DNA of 8,061 nt. Source: Lachnospiraceae bacterium UBA6452. Its GTDB lineage: Bacteria > Bacillota > Clostridia > Lachnospirales > Lachnospiraceae. Positions 7,349 through 8,061 of this stretch are shown here, piece by piece (position 1 is the first letter of the stretch; the number at the start of each line of letters is the position of its first letter). The notes under the pieces are model-generated. The model searched no databases, was not told the DNA's origin, and saw nothing but the letters and a program-made list of their open reading frames with translations. The position numbers and the translations under genes were made by a program. Where the stretch lies: positions 1-8,061 of the forward strand of contig DJNY01000055.1 in assembly GCA_002441865.1 (NCBI GenBank), read 5' to 3'.

Positions 7349-8061
7349 TTACTTTGAAATTACTTCCTTGAAAGTAGTTGCCAGTGATGCAACACCCTGC
7401 AGGTCGGATGGAATAATGATCTTTGTGGATTCTCCCTCTGCAACCTTTTCCAGTGCTTCCAGACTCTTGATCTGCAGAACCTTTTCATCTGCACCCGCTT
7501 CACGGATCATACGGATACCATCGGCATTTGCCTGCTGTACCTTTAAGATCGCAGCAGCTTCACCTTCTGCCTCACGGATCATTTTTTCCTTCTGTGCTTC
7601 CGCACGCAGGATAGCTGACTGCTTTTCAGCTTCTGCTTCCAGAATTGCGGATTCCTTCTTACCTTCTGCAACAAGGATCGTAGATTTCTTCTCACCTTCC
7701 GCACGCAGGATGGATTCACGTCTTTCACGTTCTGCCTTCATCTGCTTCTCCATTGCATCCTGGATCGCTGCAGGCGGGATGATATTTTTCAGCTCTACAC
7801 GGTTTACTTTGATTCCCCATGGATCAGTCGCAATATCCAGTGTTGTGCTCATCTTTGTATTGATGATCTCTCTGGATGTCAGTGTCTGGTCAAGCTCCAT
7901 ATCACCGATGATATTACGAAGTGTTGTTGCTGTCAGGTTTTCGATCGCCATGATCGGATTCTCGACACCGTATGCAAACAGCTTCGGATCTGTGATCTGA
8001 TAGAATACAACCGTATCGATCCGCATGGTAACGTTATCTTTTGTGATAACCGGCTGTGGTG
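7349..8061 (-). CDS. SPFH/band-7 (stomatin/QmcA-like) protein, N-terminus beyond window
   Basis: Membrane-associated scaffold protein of the SPFH group (stomatin, prohibitin, flotillin, HflK/C), whose members oligomerise at membranes and often influence membrane proteases or microdomains. About 237 C-terminal residues are visible; the expected N-terminal membrane anchor is outside the window. The frame is open to the window edge with PQPVITKDNVTMRIDTVVFYQITDP, typical of the SPFH domain, then VENPIMAIENLTATTLRNIIG, LDQTLTSREIIN and DPWGIKVNRVELKNIIPP. A long charged coiled coil follows with five 11-residue repeats, and a short hydrophobic end with STKIIIPSDLQG. This resembles the slipin/stomatin (QmcA, YbbK) branch rather than HflC. 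In other bacteria such genes often sit beside an NfeD-like protein; that partner, if present, would be upstream and is not seen here. The gene stops 141 bases before argF and is probably a separate transcript. Confidence 0.93.
   Translation of the reverse strand, partial: PQPVITKDNVTMRIDTVVFYQITDPKLFAYGVENPIMAIENLTATTLRNIIGDMELDQTLTSREIINTKMSTTLDIATDPWGIKVNRVELKNIIPPAAIQDAMEKQMKAERERRESILRAEGEKKSTILVAEGKKESAILEAEAEKQSAILRAEAQKEKMIREAEGEAAAILKVQQANADGIRMIREAGADEKVLQIKSLEALEKVAEGESTKIIIPSDLQGVASLATTFKEVISK
7550..7711 (-). repeat. 33-base coding repeats (11-residue hendecads) in SPFH gene
   Basis: Four complete 11-residue units and one partial unit follow one another: ILRAEGEKKST, ILVAEGKKESA, ILEAEAEKQSA, ILRAEAQKEKM, IREAEGEAAA. 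Hydrophobic residues recur at positions 1-2 with A-E at 4-5, then charged residues. This period is typical of the right-handed coiled coil in stomatin-type proteins. The DNA copies have diverged in sequence, so the repeat is kept at protein level rather than by recent duplication. Confidence 0.85.

Noticed and set aside
7254..8000. Long plus-strand open frame of 248 codons with serine-rich repeated segments (SASRIAD-like)
   Set aside because: It is the antisense of the SPFH coiled coil; its repeats mirror the hendecads of the real gene. The protein looks like no known family and has no credible ribosome site.
1..8061. Mobile element, CRISPR array, defence or toxin-antitoxin system
   Set aside because: No transposase, integrase, spaced direct repeats or terminal inverted repeats are visible; all space is filled by co-oriented housekeeping genes.

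Overview
This window looks like chromosomal housekeeping DNA from a low-to-mid GC Firmicute, most likely class Clostridia and probably a Lachnospiraceae-type gut anaerobe. That placement is inferred from the sequence style of the proteins (GreA, LysS, CoaX, the SPFH protein), the strong AGGAGG-like ribosome binding sites, and two small conserved proteins of a type I associate with this family. No database search was possible. Every gene I can support lies on the minus strand, so transcription runs from high to low coordinates. Open frames on the plus strand are shadows of these genes.

Layout in order of transcription: (1) 8061-7349, most of an SPFH/band-7 (stomatin/QmcA-type) protein, N-terminus beyond the window. 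(2) 7348-7208, a 141-base spacer with a strong hairpin with a GCAA loop (probable terminator of the SPFH gene) and the leader of the next gene. (3) 7207-2249, six tightly packed genes that look like one operon: argF (ornithine carbamoyltransferase), birA (biotin ligase/repressor), a small uncharacterised acidic protein, coaX (type III pantothenate kinase), dusB (tRNA-dihydrouridine synthase) and a 279-residue protein of unknown function. Junctions run from a 14-base overlap to a 10-base gap. (4) A near-perfect sigma-A promoter (TTGACA, 18-base spacer, TATAAT) overlapping the last codons of the unknown gene. (5) 2188-1, greA and lysS, separated by 4 bases; lysS leaves the window at its 3' end.

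The genes fall into cofactor charging (biotin ligation; the first step of CoA synthesis), arginine metabolism, and tRNA/transcription/translation maintenance (dihydrouridine modification, transcript cleavage, lysyl-tRNA synthesis). Grouping them in one run probably reflects co-expression with growth rather than a single pathway. The greA-lysS pair can be driven separately from its own strong promoter.

I see no mobile element, CRISPR array, tRNA, rRNA, integrase, or defence or toxin system. Nothing here amounts to a new multi-gene system. The points most worth a second look are the two uncharacterised operon proteins, the C-terminal extension of LysS, the overlap of a promoter -10 box with a stop codon, the hairpin before argF, and several start sites where the longest open frame is probably wrong.
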